Assembly: GCA_965116155.1 (NCBI GenBank)
Contig: OZ220488.1
Location: 868,001-932,000 of the forward strand
Direction of reading: 5' to 3'
Source: G965116155 sp965116155
Lineage (GTDB): Bacteria; Bdellovibrionota; Bdellovibrionia; Bdellovibrionales; UBA1609
DNA length: 64,000 nucleotides
Position 1 is the stretch's first letter; every line of letters starts with the position of its first letter. The notes under the pieces are model-generated. The model did not search any database and was not told the DNA's origin. It saw nothing but the letters and a program-made list of their open reading frames with translations. Positions 7,243-16,400 of the stretch are shown in pieces. The position numbers and the translations under genes are program-made.

Positions 7243-8508
7243 GTGAAAAATCAAATTATGGTATTTTTTGTGCTTTGTTTTTTATTTAGCACGACGCATG
7301 CCTCAGATGCCAAACAGCCCTATGGAAAAAGCTCGCGCTGCAGCTCAATTGCTTTTGATATAAAAGACCCTGTTTTAATAAAGGAAAGAAAAGGAAAGGG
7401 CATAATTTTTTACGTACACCCTTCTATAGGTGAGCGTTACCATGAGGATATAAAGCGCGCGGCAGATATGTGGAACCAACATTTACCACAAGACACCCAG
7501 GTGCACATGGCTTTTTCACTTGAAGAATGGAAAGCAATGAAAAAAGAAGTGTATGGATTTTTTTCTTTTTTTGCACAAAGTCCAAACACCGTGATTCAGT
7601 CTATTGAAGCGGATCCAGGCGCGTGGCATGACACTGTCAGAAATGCCACTCAAGGACATGCGTCATTTATTAAGCTAGTACTCACCCAAAAAATTGCACA
7701 TCTTTTTTTACCAATAACATTCTCAATAAAGTCGATGGCATTTATCAACGATGCTGAGTTTGGTTTTTTTTCCGATCAAGACTCAAAAGAAAAAATATAT
7801 GGAAGCTACTCCATGTATCGCACAGTAGCCAACATTATAGGAGAGGCTATGGGTTTGGGCTTCTCTGACAGTCACGAAAGTATTATGTACCCTGTCAGGC
7901 ATACAGCAGGCAAACAATATGAGCGGCACGCTTTTACTGAGTCTGATATTCAATCCATTCGCTGCGCTTATGGCATGGCGCCTTCGGAGCATGTTGAGTT
8001 GCCAAAGTTAAAGAATGGTGGCTCTCGCCAAAGGTTAGAGAACGATAACCCTCCACAGTTAGAACATGGTAACCCGCCAAGGTTAGAAGACGATAGATCT
8101 TTTGTAGAACATGCAAAAAAATGCTTGCCGTTTACCGCAGCAGTTGGTTTGGGCGCTTCAAGTTTATCGACGTTAGCATATATTATGCTATCACCATCCA
8201 AGACTGTTAAGAGATTAGCTCTTCTGCCTATCGCTATGTTATCAAACGTTATGGCGTTACAAACGCTTTCGTCATTTTTGAAATATCCCAGCTACGAAAC
8301 ATGTGAAGAACTAGTAAAGGAACTGGAGTCAATGGTTCCGTTTGTTAAGGAATTGAACGGCAAATTAACGGCCACTCTGCAAAGCCCCAACGGTGAAGAA
8401 AAACTGCAAATGCAGTGCCTTGTAGATGAAGAAGCCTCTACAGATGCTTATGTTAATGTTTTAGAGGAAACCTGCACGTTCAAAACAATACCCCAAACTA
8501 ACACCTAA
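7243..8508 (+). CDS. Secreted matrixin-like pseudoprotease fused to the paralogous membrane domain
   Basis: 421 residues from a GTG start behind AAAGGAG. It has a signal peptide (to about residue 21), then a region with matrixin-like features: HEDIKRAADMWNQ near 70, and NIIGEAMGLGFSDSHESIMYP near 205-225. The latter lines up with the metzincin zinc site HExGHxxGLGHS...IMYP. The Met-turn and the glycines remain, but the three His ligands and the catalytic Glu read N, E, F and I, so it should not bind zinc or cleave. A short linker with repeated NPPxLE units leads to the same membrane and Cys domain as 6634. Confidence 0.8.
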   Translation: MKNQIMVFFVLCFLFSTTHASDAKQPYGKSSRCSSIAFDIKDPVLIKERKGKGIIFYVHPSIGERYHEDIKRAADMWNQHLPQDTQVHMAFSLEEWKAMKKEVYGFFSFFAQSPNTVIQSIEADPGAWHDTVRNATQGHASFIKLVLTQKIAHLFLPITFSIKSMAFINDAEFGFFSDQDSKEKIYGSYSMYRTVANIIGEAMGLGFSDSHESIMYPVRHTAGKQYERHAFTESDIQSIRCAYGMAPSEHVELPKLKNGGSRQRLENDNPPQLEHGNPPRLEDDRSFVEHAKKCLPFTAAVGLGASSLSTLAYIMLSPSKTVKRLALLPIAMLSNVMALQTLSSFLKYPSYETCEELVKELESMVPFVKELNGKLTATLQSPNGEEKLQMQCLVDEEASTDAYVNVLEETCTFKTIPQTNT

Positions 8509-8941
8509 TGTGCATGAGAGCGCTAGCAAAGTTAGGGCTTTGAGCGAGAGAGAAGCAAAAGGGCCTGTGGGCACCAGCCCACAGTGTCCAGGATGTGTAG
8601 GCAGTGGACTTTGTGTTCGACCGCCTGCTCTCTGGTAAAGTGATTAAAATTTTGACCGTCGTGGATGAGAAGGGCAAGCATCTATGAATCTACAAAATAC
8701 CCCATTGGGCTTAGTGGAAGTACAGAATCTTAAAACGAAAGGCCCAAGCTTGTTTTGCGACCTATGAAGCTACTATGGGCCTGTAGCCTTGACTGCGTAA
8801 GCATCAGAGCGCTAGTAAAATTCTCTGAAGAAGAGCGGCGGCATCCTGATAGCCTCTACAAGAGGCGACCATCAGGGTGCCAAGCGTCTTACAGAGAATT
8901 TTGCGACCTATGAAGCTACTATGGGCCTGTAGCCTTGACTG
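8509..8941 (+). repeat. HP repeats and fragments between 7243 gene and HD hydrolase
   Basis: A head (AGAGCGCTAGC) follows the stop at 8508 and leads into a degenerate hairpin region with CTGTGGGC/GCCCACAG. A complete HP sits at about 8800-8912 (TAAAATTCTCTG/CAGAGAATTTTG, loop arms GATAGCCTCT and AGAGGCGACCATC). It is flanked by two copies of a roughly 40-base sequence starting GCGACCTATGAAGC (about 8757 and 8906). No gene is supported in this stretch. Confidence 0.75.
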
Positions 8942-8970
8942 CTCGAGCCTCAAGGGTCACTCTTACCTCC

Positions 8971-10347
8971 ATGGAAGTCAGAGACCCCATACATGGTGAG
9001 ATTATTTTGCAAGCGCCTGAAGTGGCGCTGCTACAGCACCCTGTGTGCCAACGCCTGAGGTTTATAAAGCAGCTGGGGCTTTCAGAGTATAGCTTCCCCG
9101 GTGCCACCCATAGCCGCTACCTGCACAGCATAGGCACCTGCCATCTCGCAGAGCAGGCCTTTGATAACGTTTTTAAATCGTACCGATTTAAAAACCCCCA
9201 AACCCGCGCGCGGTGGCTAAGGTGCCTCAGAGCAGCCGCTATGCTACATGATGTTGGGCACGGGCCCCTAAGCCATACCATAGAAAGCGCCATGCCACTG
9301 CTAAAAGACTTAAAACTTAGCACCTACCAAAAGCACAAAAACTACAGCGTCTGCCCCAAACCGCGCAGCAACACGCGCGCCACCCATGAAGACTACAGCA
9401 TTAAGTTCATCACAGACTCAAGCCTTACCCCTTTGTTGCGTGAGGTTTATGCTGATATGGACCCCCTGCATATTGCATGCCTTATCGATAGGAGCCTTTT
9501 TTGTGAGGACGATTTTTTCAAAGACAACGGCTGGGATTTTCAAATTCTGCTCTCACAAATTATTAGCTCTGAAATTGATGTGGACCGCATGGACTACCTC
9601 GCCCGCGATGCCTACTATTGCGGAGTTAAATACGGAGCTAACGAATCCGCCTGGGTGCTGCGTAACCTCACCCACCACGGCGTAGAAGATGCCATGCACC
9701 TGGCACTTAACAAAAAAGGCATCTACGCTTTTGACGACATGCTATTATCACGCCACCATATCCACTTGACGGTTTATTTTCACCATAAGTCCGTTATTTA
9801 CGAGGAGCTGCTAGGCCGGTACCTAGCTTCGAAAGATTGCGACTTTGTCATACCCTCTCTTATAGAAGACTACATCCACTGCACAGACCAGAGCTTGTAC
9901 CAAAACCTTATGCGGTCGCCCAATGCATGGGCCCAGCGCATTTCGAAACAAAAGCCCTTTGTTGTGGCATTTGAGATGCACACACAAAAACATGACGACA
10001 CGGCCGAAACTTTGGCCCAAAATCTTCGGCAACAAGAAAACCTAGAAGTCATTTTAGCCAACTCCGAGCACCGCTTAAGCCGTTACCACCACACTCCCGA
10101 AGTGGAACACTCGACGCCACTATTTACCTTAGACGAATACCTTCCTCCCACGCTAAGAGCTTGCCCCATTGAGCAGTCTACAGAAATTTTTAAACGCTAC
10201 CAGGACAAACTGCGCATAGAGCGCATTTATGTGGCTCCCGAGCATCTGGAAAGAGCAAGAGCTTTTGTTCAAAGTCGACTGAAAGAAACCCAAAACAAAG
10301 TTTTAAAAACCCACACACCCATCCAACATGAAAGCGTTAAGCTTTGA
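8971..10347 (+). CDS. HD-domain phosphohydrolase, dNTPase-like
   Basis: This belongs to the HD phosphohydrolase family that includes YwfO-type and dGTPase-like enzymes. The pattern VRDPIHG at the start, the R-x-LHS-x-G segment (SRYLHSIGTCHLAE), the metal pair in LHDVGHGPLSH and the late Asp in DVDRMDYLARD are all present. The likely reaction is removal of phosphate from (deoxy)nucleoside triphosphates; the substrate is not determinable here. I chose the ATG at 8971 (MEVRDPIHG) over a TTG at 8935 lying in repeat sequence. The 3' end overlaps the next gene by 20 bases. Confidence 0.88.
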   Translation: MEVRDPIHGEIILQAPEVALLQHPVCQRLRFIKQLGLSEYSFPGATHSRYLHSIGTCHLAEQAFDNVFKSYRFKNPQTRARWLRCLRAAAMLHDVGHGPLSHTIESAMPLLKDLKLSTYQKHKNYSVCPKPRSNTRATHEDYSIKFITDSSLTPLLREVYADMDPLHIACLIDRSLFCEDDFFKDNGWDFQILLSQIISSEIDVDRMDYLARDAYYCGVKYGANESAWVLRNLTHHGVEDAMHLALNKKGIYAFDDMLLSRHHIHLTVYFHHKSVIYEELLGRYLASKDCDFVIPSLIEDYIHCTDQSLYQNLMRSPNAWAQRISKQKPFVVAFEMHTQKHDDTAETLAQNLRQQENLEVILANSEHRLSRYHHTPEVEHSTPLFTLDEYLPPTLRACPIEQSTEIFKRYQDKLRIERIYVAPEHLERARAFVQSRLKETQNKVLKTHTPIQHESVKL

Positions 10348-10948
10348 AAAGCTTCTCCACCACCTAAAGCAAGGCGGCCTAATACTTTACCCCACAGAAA
10401 CCCTGTGGGGACTAGGTTGCGACGCGCTTAACCCACAAGCAGTAGAAAACTTGCGCCGCTTAAAAAACCGCCCACCCGCAAAAGCTATGAGCGTTTTAGT
10501 AAGCGGTATTAACGAAGGCGAGCGGTATTGCCATATCCCACAAGAGGCGCAAAATTTTTTGCACCTTGTGTGGCCTGGCCCTGTAGGGCTCGTGCTACCC
10601 TGCCACCATACAGATCTAGCAGAGTCGGTAGGCCAAGAGGGTTTTGTATGCCTGCGCTGCACCCCCAACCCATGGGTGCGAAAATTGCATCTTTATGCAC
10701 AAGGACCCATTGTAAGCACCAGTGTTAATTCCAGTGGAGACAAAGCCATGGAAAACTTGGATGACATGCAAAATTTTTTGCCCTCAAGCGTAGCAATAGA
10801 CCAAAGCCTGCTAAAGCACCCCATGCAAGAGCCCGCACTCTGGCCACGCGCGCACTCCAAAGGCAGCACACTCTTTAAATGGGTGGGCAGTAATGCCTCA
10901 AACCCCTTGCAACTTCTGCGTGAGGGTGATATATCAGGCTGGTGTTGA
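10328..10948 (+). CDS. tsaC: Threonylcarbamoyl-AMP synthase (Sua5/YrdC/TsaC type)
   Basis: The enzyme makes threonylcarbamoyl-AMP for t6A modification of tRNAs that read ANN codons. The 206 residues cover the single YrdC domain: YPTETLWGLGCDA, a KxRP-type loop (KNRPPAKAMSVLV), and PIVSTSVNSSGD near the end. There is no Sua5 C-terminal domain. The start overlaps the end of the HD hydrolase, suggesting translational coupling. Confidence 0.93.
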   Translation: MKALSFEKLLHHLKQGGLILYPTETLWGLGCDALNPQAVENLRRLKNRPPAKAMSVLVSGINEGERYCHIPQEAQNFLHLVWPGPVGLVLPCHHTDLAESVGQEGFVCLRCTPNPWVRKLHLYAQGPIVSTSVNSSGDKAMENLDDMQNFLPSSVAIDQSLLKHPMQEPALWPRAHSKGSTLFKWVGSNASNPLQLLREGDISGWC

Positions 10949-10978
10949 TTGGATTTTTAATTAAACGGAGATAACAAG

Positions 10979-11542
10979 ATGATTCGAGTAGCCCAACTGC
11001 ATATGCCATTTATTGCCTTGGTGGCGCTGTTTTTTAGTGTGCTTTCTGTTAGCGGTGTAGCCTTAGCCGTACCAAGCGATAATACAGACATAGACGAACA
11101 GGGCAGAACTTCTCTAATGCGCGCCGTTATCAATCAAATCCCGCAAAGCAGGGTGGATACTTTGCTTAGGCATGCTGACACAGGTATTAATGCGGCAGAC
11201 ACAGATGGCCAGACAGCACTGATGCATGCGGTGCTTAGTGGCTCTAACAAGGCCTTGCGAGCTTTGGTGTCAACTCATACATTGGATGTTAATGCAGTGG
11301 ACAATAAGGGTTGGACGGCGCTTATGTATGCGGTTCATGCAGGCGCTATAACCAAGATACATATTTTGCTTGAAGCAGCAGACATTGATATTAACATAAG
11401 GGACATGTACAAAAAGAATGTCCTGCGTAACCCTGTTAGTGCCTCAGCACGCACCAGCCCTGAAATACTGGCTCAAGTAGAAATTGCCAAGCTCTTAATT
11501 TGGCACCAAGCAAAATCTTGTAAAAAGTTGCTGGCCAATTAA
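10979..11542 (+). CDS. Short secreted ankyrin-repeat protein
   Basis: 187 residues. A signal peptide (about 1-31, ending SVSGVALA) precedes roughly three ankyrin repeats with the units GRTSLMRAV, DGQTALMHAV and KGWTALMYAV, spaced by AADT and NAVDN turns. A C-terminal helix ends KSCKKLLAN. CGGAGA lies before the ATG. It follows tsaC by 30 bases and might share its transcript. An HP head (AAAGACTAGCC) starts directly at the stop codon. Confidence 0.88.
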   Translation: MIRVAQLHMPFIALVALFFSVLSVSGVALAVPSDNTDIDEQGRTSLMRAVINQIPQSRVDTLLRHADTGINAADTDGQTALMHAVLSGSNKALRALVSTHTLDVNAVDNKGWTALMYAVHAGAITKIHILLEAADIDINIRDMYKKNVLRNPVSASARTSPEILAQVEIAKLLIWHQAKSCKKLLAN

Positions 11543-11880
11543 AGACTAGCCCAATCACCTTGAGTTGCTAAGTGCAGCCTGCGTAAGCATAAAAGTGTTA
11601 GCCACATGCTCTGGGATTAAGCGCCATCTCTAGTGCAGCCCCTCTTGTGGGGGCGTCCGCGCTAGAGATAAGCGTCCCACAGAGCATGGGGCGGCCTAGA
11701 TAGTAGGTCAAAGCCGTATAGGTCGCAATACAACCTTAAGCCTTTCGTTTGTCACCTTGGCTGACGCCTCTTTCAGTGGCTTACAAGGCGACAGCACTTT
11801 GGAGCTTAAGGTTGTATTGCTAGCGCTTTAAATTGCGGCAAACGGACAAGCCTCAAGGTGATTGGGCGGTCTATGCAGCT
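11540..11880 (+). repeat. HP hairpin containing two further HP hairpins in its loop
   Basis: The outer arms GCCCAATCACCTTGAG (about 11549-11564) and CTCAAGGTGATTGGGC (about 11853-11868) are separated by about 290 bases. These hold a forward HP (11581-11698; arms CATGCTCTGGGA and TCCCACAGAGCATG, inner CTAGAGAT) and a reversed HP (about 11717-11830; arms CAATACAACCTTAAG/CTTAAGGTTGTATTG). Each inner copy has its own head and tail, so they look like insertions into a pre-existing hairpin. Confidence 0.85.
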
Positions 11881-11892
11881 ATTTATCTGCCC

Positions 11893-12008
11893 TGCAAATG
11901 GGGGTCTAAGTGCGTACCTGAAGTGAAAACTTTCTGGGCCAAGGAAAATAATCACGCCTGCAGCCAGGCATGCTTAAATCGAATGAGCAAAACGTAACCC
12001 CATTTGCC
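11893..12008 (+). repeat. B module (three-way-junction-like), divergent copy
   Basis: The closing helix is GCAAATGGGG (11894-11903) with CCCCATTTGC (11998-12007), perfectly paired but unlike the sequence of the same helix in other copies. The family core GTCTAAG...CGTACCTG, then AAGGAAAATAAT and CGCCTGC is recognisable. The third helix is degenerate. The C-tail CCGCCAAAGCC follows. Confidence 0.75.
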
Positions 12009-12044
12009 ATACTCCCGCCAAAGCCTCGTGCATTGAGTAAACAC

Positions 12045-12215
12045 AAATTAAAGTGCTAGTCCCCTTAACGGGTATATACTCTGTGGGCTCGGGCTGGTCG
12101 CAACTCATATCCCAAAAATCGTCAATCCACACAAGCACCTTGGCAGCACCACATGTTTGCCGATCGAGCGAGGCGCCCAGAATCGCCCACAGAGTATATA
12201 CCCGTTAAGTGGACA
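12045..12215 (+). repeat. HP hairpin with a 25-bp perfect outer stem
   Basis: Head AAAGTGCTAG, then arms 12064-12088 and 12185-12209, perfectly complementary over 25 bases, around a loop of about 96 bases with only weak internal structure. No reading frame of note lies in the loop. The perfect arms suggest a recent origin or strong constraint. Confidence 0.75.
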
Positions 12216-12495
12216 TACACATCTAAACCTCCTCCTAATCTCACTTACATGACCTTCACCTAAAAAATCTGGGGAAGTCCACTTTGATCAGAGCAGACAC
12301 ATTGGCAGCCCCTGCAAGGGGTGCCAGCCAAGGTGGCAAGCGAGGCTCCCATTCAAAGTGTTTTTGCGCGCTAGACAGCTATCAACGCGCCGATAGCTTT
12401 GGGGGCTCTCTAACCCCAAAGCGTCCAAACTCACTTAACCTAGTGCGCCGCCGCTTAATCCCAGGATATTGGGCTAACACTCTAATGCTTACGCA
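12216..12495 (-). repeat. HP fragments, C-type hairpin and HP head facing nrdB
   Basis: 12280-12360 is an HP-like hairpin (CACTTTG/CAAAGTG with GGCAGCCCC/GGGGTGCC). 12397-12421 is a C-type hairpin with loop GCTCTCTAA in the stem GCTTTGGGG/CCCCAAAGC. 12440-12495, read on the minus strand, is an HP head and 5' arm (TGCGTAAGCATTAGAGTG...) starting right after the nrdB stop codon. No gene is seen. Confidence 0.75.
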
Positions 12496-13494
12496 CTAAA
12501 AATTATCATTAAAACTAACATCACCAGGGACGCTGACTTGGTAGGCCGATACACGGCGCTCGAAAAAATTCGCCAGCTCCTGCGTACCCTGAAGCTCCAT
12601 AAACGAAAACGGGTTCCGCGCCTTATACAAAGGAGCAAACCCCAAACTCTGGAGCCTAACATCCGCAATATGCTTCAAATAAGTGTGCATATCCCGCTCA
12701 CTTAAACCCGCCACCCCATGAGACAAAATATCCTGCGCAAACAGCATCTCAGAACCAATGGACTCCTCTAACATCTTTTGCACCCTAGACTCCATGTCGT
12801 TCGTCAACAAACGCGGCTCCTCAGCCCGCGCCGTACGGATCACCTCGTTAGCAAACTCTATATGCATGCTCTCATCCCTAAAAACCCAGTTTGTGCCAGA
12901 CGCAAGACCATTAAGCAAACCCTTAGAGCGCAAATAATACACATAAGCAAAAGCCGCAAAAAAGAACATCCCCTCAATACAACTTGCAAAACAAATCAGG
13001 TTCATTAAAAACTTTTGCCGGTCTTCTAAAGTCTTCAGCTGGTCCATCTCATGGATAGAGTCCATCCACTTAAAACAAAAATCCGCCTTGTTTTTAATAG
13101 ACGGAATGTTATCAATAGCCGCAAAAGCCTCCTCGCGCTCTTTAGGATGCGCAATGTAAGTATCAAGCAAAGTCAGATAAAACTGCACATGCAAAGCCTC
13201 CTCATACAACTGGCGCGACAAATACAAACGCGCCTCAGGCGAATTAATGTGCTTGTACAGATTCAGCACCAGATTGTTGCTCACAATAGAGTCCCCAGTA
13301 GCAAAAAACGCCACCAAGCGCTTTATTAAAAAATGCTCCGCAGGTTTGAGTTTTTCTTTTAAGTCCTTTAAGTCCGACTCTAAATCCACCTCGTCCACCG
13401 TCCAGGTGTTTTTAATGGCGTCTTTATACATCTCAAAAAACTGCGGATACTTCATAGGGCGCAAAGTTAAATCAAATCCTGGGTCCAGTATCAT
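12496..13494 (-). CDS. nrdB: Ribonucleotide reductase class I, beta subunit
   Basis: It houses the di-iron tyrosyl radical that starts reduction of ribonucleotides to deoxyribonucleotides. The 332 residues contain the iron ligands and radical tyrosine in the ExxHxxxY pattern (EEALHVQFY), the second EGMFF glutamate region, and the RDESMHIEFA metal-binding helix. The C-terminus (NFFERRVSAYQ...DVSFNDNF) ends in an acidic/aromatic tail of the kind that docks on NrdA. It lies 54 bases after nrdA on the same strand; its stop is followed directly by an HP head. Confidence 0.97.
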   Translation of the reverse strand: MILDPGFDLTLRPMKYPQFFEMYKDAIKNTWTVDEVDLESDLKDLKEKLKPAEHFLIKRLVAFFATGDSIVSNNLVLNLYKHINSPEARLYLSRQLYEEALHVQFYLTLLDTYIAHPKEREEAFAAIDNIPSIKNKADFCFKWMDSIHEMDQLKTLEDRQKFLMNLICFASCIEGMFFFAAFAYVYYLRSKGLLNGLASGTNWVFRDESMHIEFANEVIRTARAEEPRLLTNDMESRVQKMLEESIGSEMLFAQDILSHGVAGLSERDMHTYLKHIADVRLQSLGFAPLYKARNPFSFMELQGTQELANFFERRVSAYQVSVPGDVSFNDNF

Positions 13495-13548
13495 ATCAAA
13501 AAACCTCCCACACGGTGTTTTGTAAATTCATTACCTATTGGTCATTAA

Positions 13549-16005
13549 CTATTGGCAAGCGTCGCAGATCTCAGGGTTTTCTAGCGAGCATGCCTCCACG
13601 CCACCCGCAGCACCGCCTGCTGTGACCTGCGCAATACGCGTAGCAGGACGCGAGCGCAAATAATACGTAGTCTTCAGCCCCCGCTTCCATGCGTACATAT
13701 ACATACTAGAAAGCTTGCTAATAGTAGGCGATGCTATAAACAAATTCAAGGACTGACTCTGATCAATAAACGGCCCCCTTGAAGCCGCCATATCGATTAA
13801 GCTCTTTTGCGGAATATCCCACACAGTACGAAATAACCGCTTAATATCAGGCGGAATCTCTTTAATCTCCTCCAAACGCCCCTCGTGGCGCTTGATTTTA
13901 TTAAGCATCGCGTCGTCCCAAAGGTTTAGCGCCCTTAAGCGCTGCACCAAATAACGGTTGACCTGTATAAACTCCCCCGACAAAGTTTCGCGCTTAAATA
14001 AATTCGAAACCTGAGGCTCTATGGCCTCGTACACCCCCGCTATAGAAGCAATGGTGGCCGTAGGAGCAATGGCAATTAAAAGCGAGTTGCGCACCCCGCG
14101 CTCTTTAATGCGCCTTCTGAGGCTCTCCCACTTTTGCAAATCTTCTGGCACGTGCTGCCACAGATCAAACTGCAACTGCCCCTGAGACAAACGGGTTTGA
14201 GCAAAGTTTTCATGCGCCCCCAACTGGCTCGCCAAATCGCACGAGGCACTAAGAGCATGGTAGTAGATATCCTCCGCAATACGAGCGCTGAGCTTTTGTG
14301 CCTCCGGTGCATCAAAAGGCAGCCCCAATTTAAAAAACACATCCTGCAAGCCCATAACCCCCAAACCCACAGGACGCCACTTGCAGTTGGATCTTTTTGC
14401 CGACTCGATGGGATAAAAATTCGCATCCACCACGCGGTCTAGGTACTTAACAGCAAGGCGCGTGCTGCGGGCAAGTTTTGCAAAATCAAATGCCGGTTTG
14501 TCGCCTTTGTACTTAAGATGCAGACTAAGATTAATAGAGGCCAAATTGCACACAGCACTTTCGCGGGCATTGGTGACTTCTAAAATTTCTGTACACAGAT
14601 TAGACAAATGCACCGTGTTGCCAGAAACAAGGCTTTGGTTGCATTTGTTGTTAGCAGCATCTTTAAAGGTCATCCAACCATTGCCGGTTTGGGCAAGCGA
14701 GCGCATCATGCGCCCATAAAGGTCGCGGGCTTTAACCTGCTTAACACTCAGGCCCTGCGCCTCGGCCTCTTCGTAAGCTTTTTCAAACTCGTCGCCAAAC
14801 AAATCCACAAAGTGAGGCACCTCTTTGGGGTCAAACAAGCTCCACATAGCATCTTGCTCCACGCGCTTCATAAAAAGATCCGGCACCCAGTTAGCGGTGT
14901 TAAGATTGTGGGTGCGTTGAGACTCGGAGCCGGTATTTTCGCGCAGCTCTAAAAAGCTTTCTATATCTGCATGCCAGCTCTCTAAGTACACGCAAGCCGC
15001 ACCCTTGCGCCTGCCCCCTTGGTTAACCGCCGCAACCGAGGAGTCCAAAGTTTTCAGCCAAGGTATAATGCCGTTAGAATTACCATTAGTGCCCTTAATA
15101 AAAGACCCGCGCGAACGCACGCGAGAAAAACTCAGCCCTATGCCGCCTGCAAATTTAGACAGCAAAGCCACGTCTGTATATTTGTCGTAAATAGATTTGA
15201 GGCTGTCTTGGGGAGAGTCGAGCAGATAACAAGACGACATCTGTGGGCGCGGAGTACCCGAATTAAACAGCGTAGGCGATGAGGGCAAAAAGTTAAGCGA
15301 CGCTATGGCTTCGTAAAGCTCTTTGGCCTCTTCGAAGTTTTTTGCCAAACCACACGCCACTCGCAAAAAAAAGTACTGCGGGTTTTCAATTAGCTTGCGC
15401 GAGTGGGGGCTCTTAAACAAGTAGCGATCACAAAGAGTTTTAAGGCCGAAGTATTCCAGGTGGCGCGTAAATTGGGGGTCGATAATAATATTAAGCGCCT
15501 CTTTGTGCTCTTTTACAAAGCTGAAACTTTTGCGCGACACCAGGCCCTGTTTGTGCGCTATTTGCACAGATTGGTAAAAATTAATCACACCCTGACTGGA
15601 GACTTCTTCTTCAATATAACGCGAAAGCAAACGGGCAGCGAGCTTGGAGTATTCAGGGGAATACACAATAAGCATAGCAGCCGTTTGGATACAGAGCTGA
15701 TCCAGCTCCGCTGTAGTAGCACCATTATAGAGCCCATTAATGGCTTTGGTGGCGACCCGCATGGGATCTACATTTTTTAGTCCCGTAGCACACGCTGTGA
15801 CCACGTTAACGATTTTGTTTACATTAACGGGCTCGAGACTGCCGTCTCGCTTTTTGACCTGCATTTGCATAGAAGCTTCCGTGCAGTGCTGCGGAAGATG
15901 GGCTGAGGCTTCTACACTGTGCTGAGAGGTTGTGGGTTGCGCATTGGTGTGGGTCTGCGCGTTTGGTTGCGTCTGCGTTATTTCTGGTTGCGTTATTTCT
16001 GGCAT
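13549..16005 (-). CDS. nrdA: Ribonucleotide reductase class I, alpha subunit
   Basis: This is the catalytic subunit. An N-terminal Gln/Thr-rich stretch (about 1-45, MPEITQPEITQTQPNAQ) precedes an ATP-cone (VKKRDGSLEPVNVNKI). Active-site features are the Cys in SSCYLL, the NLCTE loop, the Cys in SAVCNLASINL, and a C-terminal Cys pair (CSLENPEICDACQ) that shuttles reducing power. 818 residues, typical for the long class Ia form. It pairs with nrdB downstream. The low-complexity N-terminus is unusual. Confidence 0.97.
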   Translation of the reverse strand: MPEITQPEITQTQPNAQTHTNAQPTTSQHSVEASAHLPQHCTEASMQMQVKKRDGSLEPVNVNKIVNVVTACATGLKNVDPMRVATKAINGLYNGATTAELDQLCIQTAAMLIVYSPEYSKLAARLLSRYIEEEVSSQGVINFYQSVQIAHKQGLVSRKSFSFVKEHKEALNIIIDPQFTRHLEYFGLKTLCDRYLFKSPHSRKLIENPQYFFLRVACGLAKNFEEAKELYEAIASLNFLPSSPTLFNSGTPRPQMSSCYLLDSPQDSLKSIYDKYTDVALLSKFAGGIGLSFSRVRSRGSFIKGTNGNSNGIIPWLKTLDSSVAAVNQGGRRKGAACVYLESWHADIESFLELRENTGSESQRTHNLNTANWVPDLFMKRVEQDAMWSLFDPKEVPHFVDLFGDEFEKAYEEAEAQGLSVKQVKARDLYGRMMRSLAQTGNGWMTFKDAANNKCNQSLVSGNTVHLSNLCTEILEVTNARESAVCNLASINLSLHLKYKGDKPAFDFAKLARSTRLAVKYLDRVVDANFYPIESAKRSNCKWRPVGLGVMGLQDVFFKLGLPFDAPEAQKLSARIAEDIYYHALSASCDLASQLGAHENFAQTRLSQGQLQFDLWQHVPEDLQKWESLRRRIKERGVRNSLLIAIAPTATIASIAGVYEAIEPQVSNLFKRETLSGEFIQVNRYLVQRLRALNLWDDAMLNKIKRHEGRLEEIKEIPPDIKRLFRTVWDIPQKSLIDMAASRGPFIDQSQSLNLFIASPTISKLSSMYMYAWKRGLKTTYYLRSRPATRIAQVTAGGAAGGVEACSLENPEICDACQ

Positions 16006-16139
16006 ATGGCCACCCCCCTTAGTCTGTTAGAGCCTGGTCTGCTTAGAAAAAACCAACCATCCACCTAGGTGTTTCTGCTTAGATACAAGGCCCAAATTTA
16101 AGTGTCCACTTTTTTTAAAAGGCACGCAAGACAAGCTTT

Positions 16140-16259
16140 AGGCGCATCCTATTTGCCACACTGCCGTCACCAGCATAGCGCGCTGCTCTGAGCGCACCCT
16201 TAGGTGCATTGCCAGGCTACGCTGCATGCAAGAGGTGTCCATAGCGTTAAGCCCGTCTG
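16140..16259 (-). repeat. Partial HP arm and 47-base direct repeat
   Basis: 16192-16238 is identical over 47 bases to 16432-16478, the inner part of the HP at 16401. The two copies bracket a B module. The rest of the nrdA upstream region (16006-16140) shows no gene; a promoter for nrdA presumably lies there but no clear box stands out. Confidence 0.7.
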
Positions 16260-16375
16260 GCAGCTTAGGTCACGCCTGGTTTTTTCGCGATCAATAAAGC
16301 CCGGCCGCAGGCGGCATTACTTTCCTCAATTTATATAAATCGCTCTTGCAGGTACGGGCTTAGACCTAACCTGCA
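16260..16375 (-). repeat. B module, reverse orientation
   Basis: Read on the minus strand, GCAGGTTAGGTC (16374-16363) pairs with GACCTAAGCTGC across the module with one mismatch. The core reads CCCGTACCTGCAAG, TTTATATAAATTGAGGAAA, then GCCGCCTGCG and AGGCGTGACC. It lies downstream of the HP at 16401 in the same orientation, the usual HP-then-B order. Confidence 0.8.
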
Positions 16376-16400
16376 GGGCCATAGATAGCTGCATAGACCG

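Noticed and set aside
7243..8508. Active zinc metalloprotease
   Set aside because: All three His ligands and the catalytic Glu of the HExxHxxGxxH pattern are replaced.
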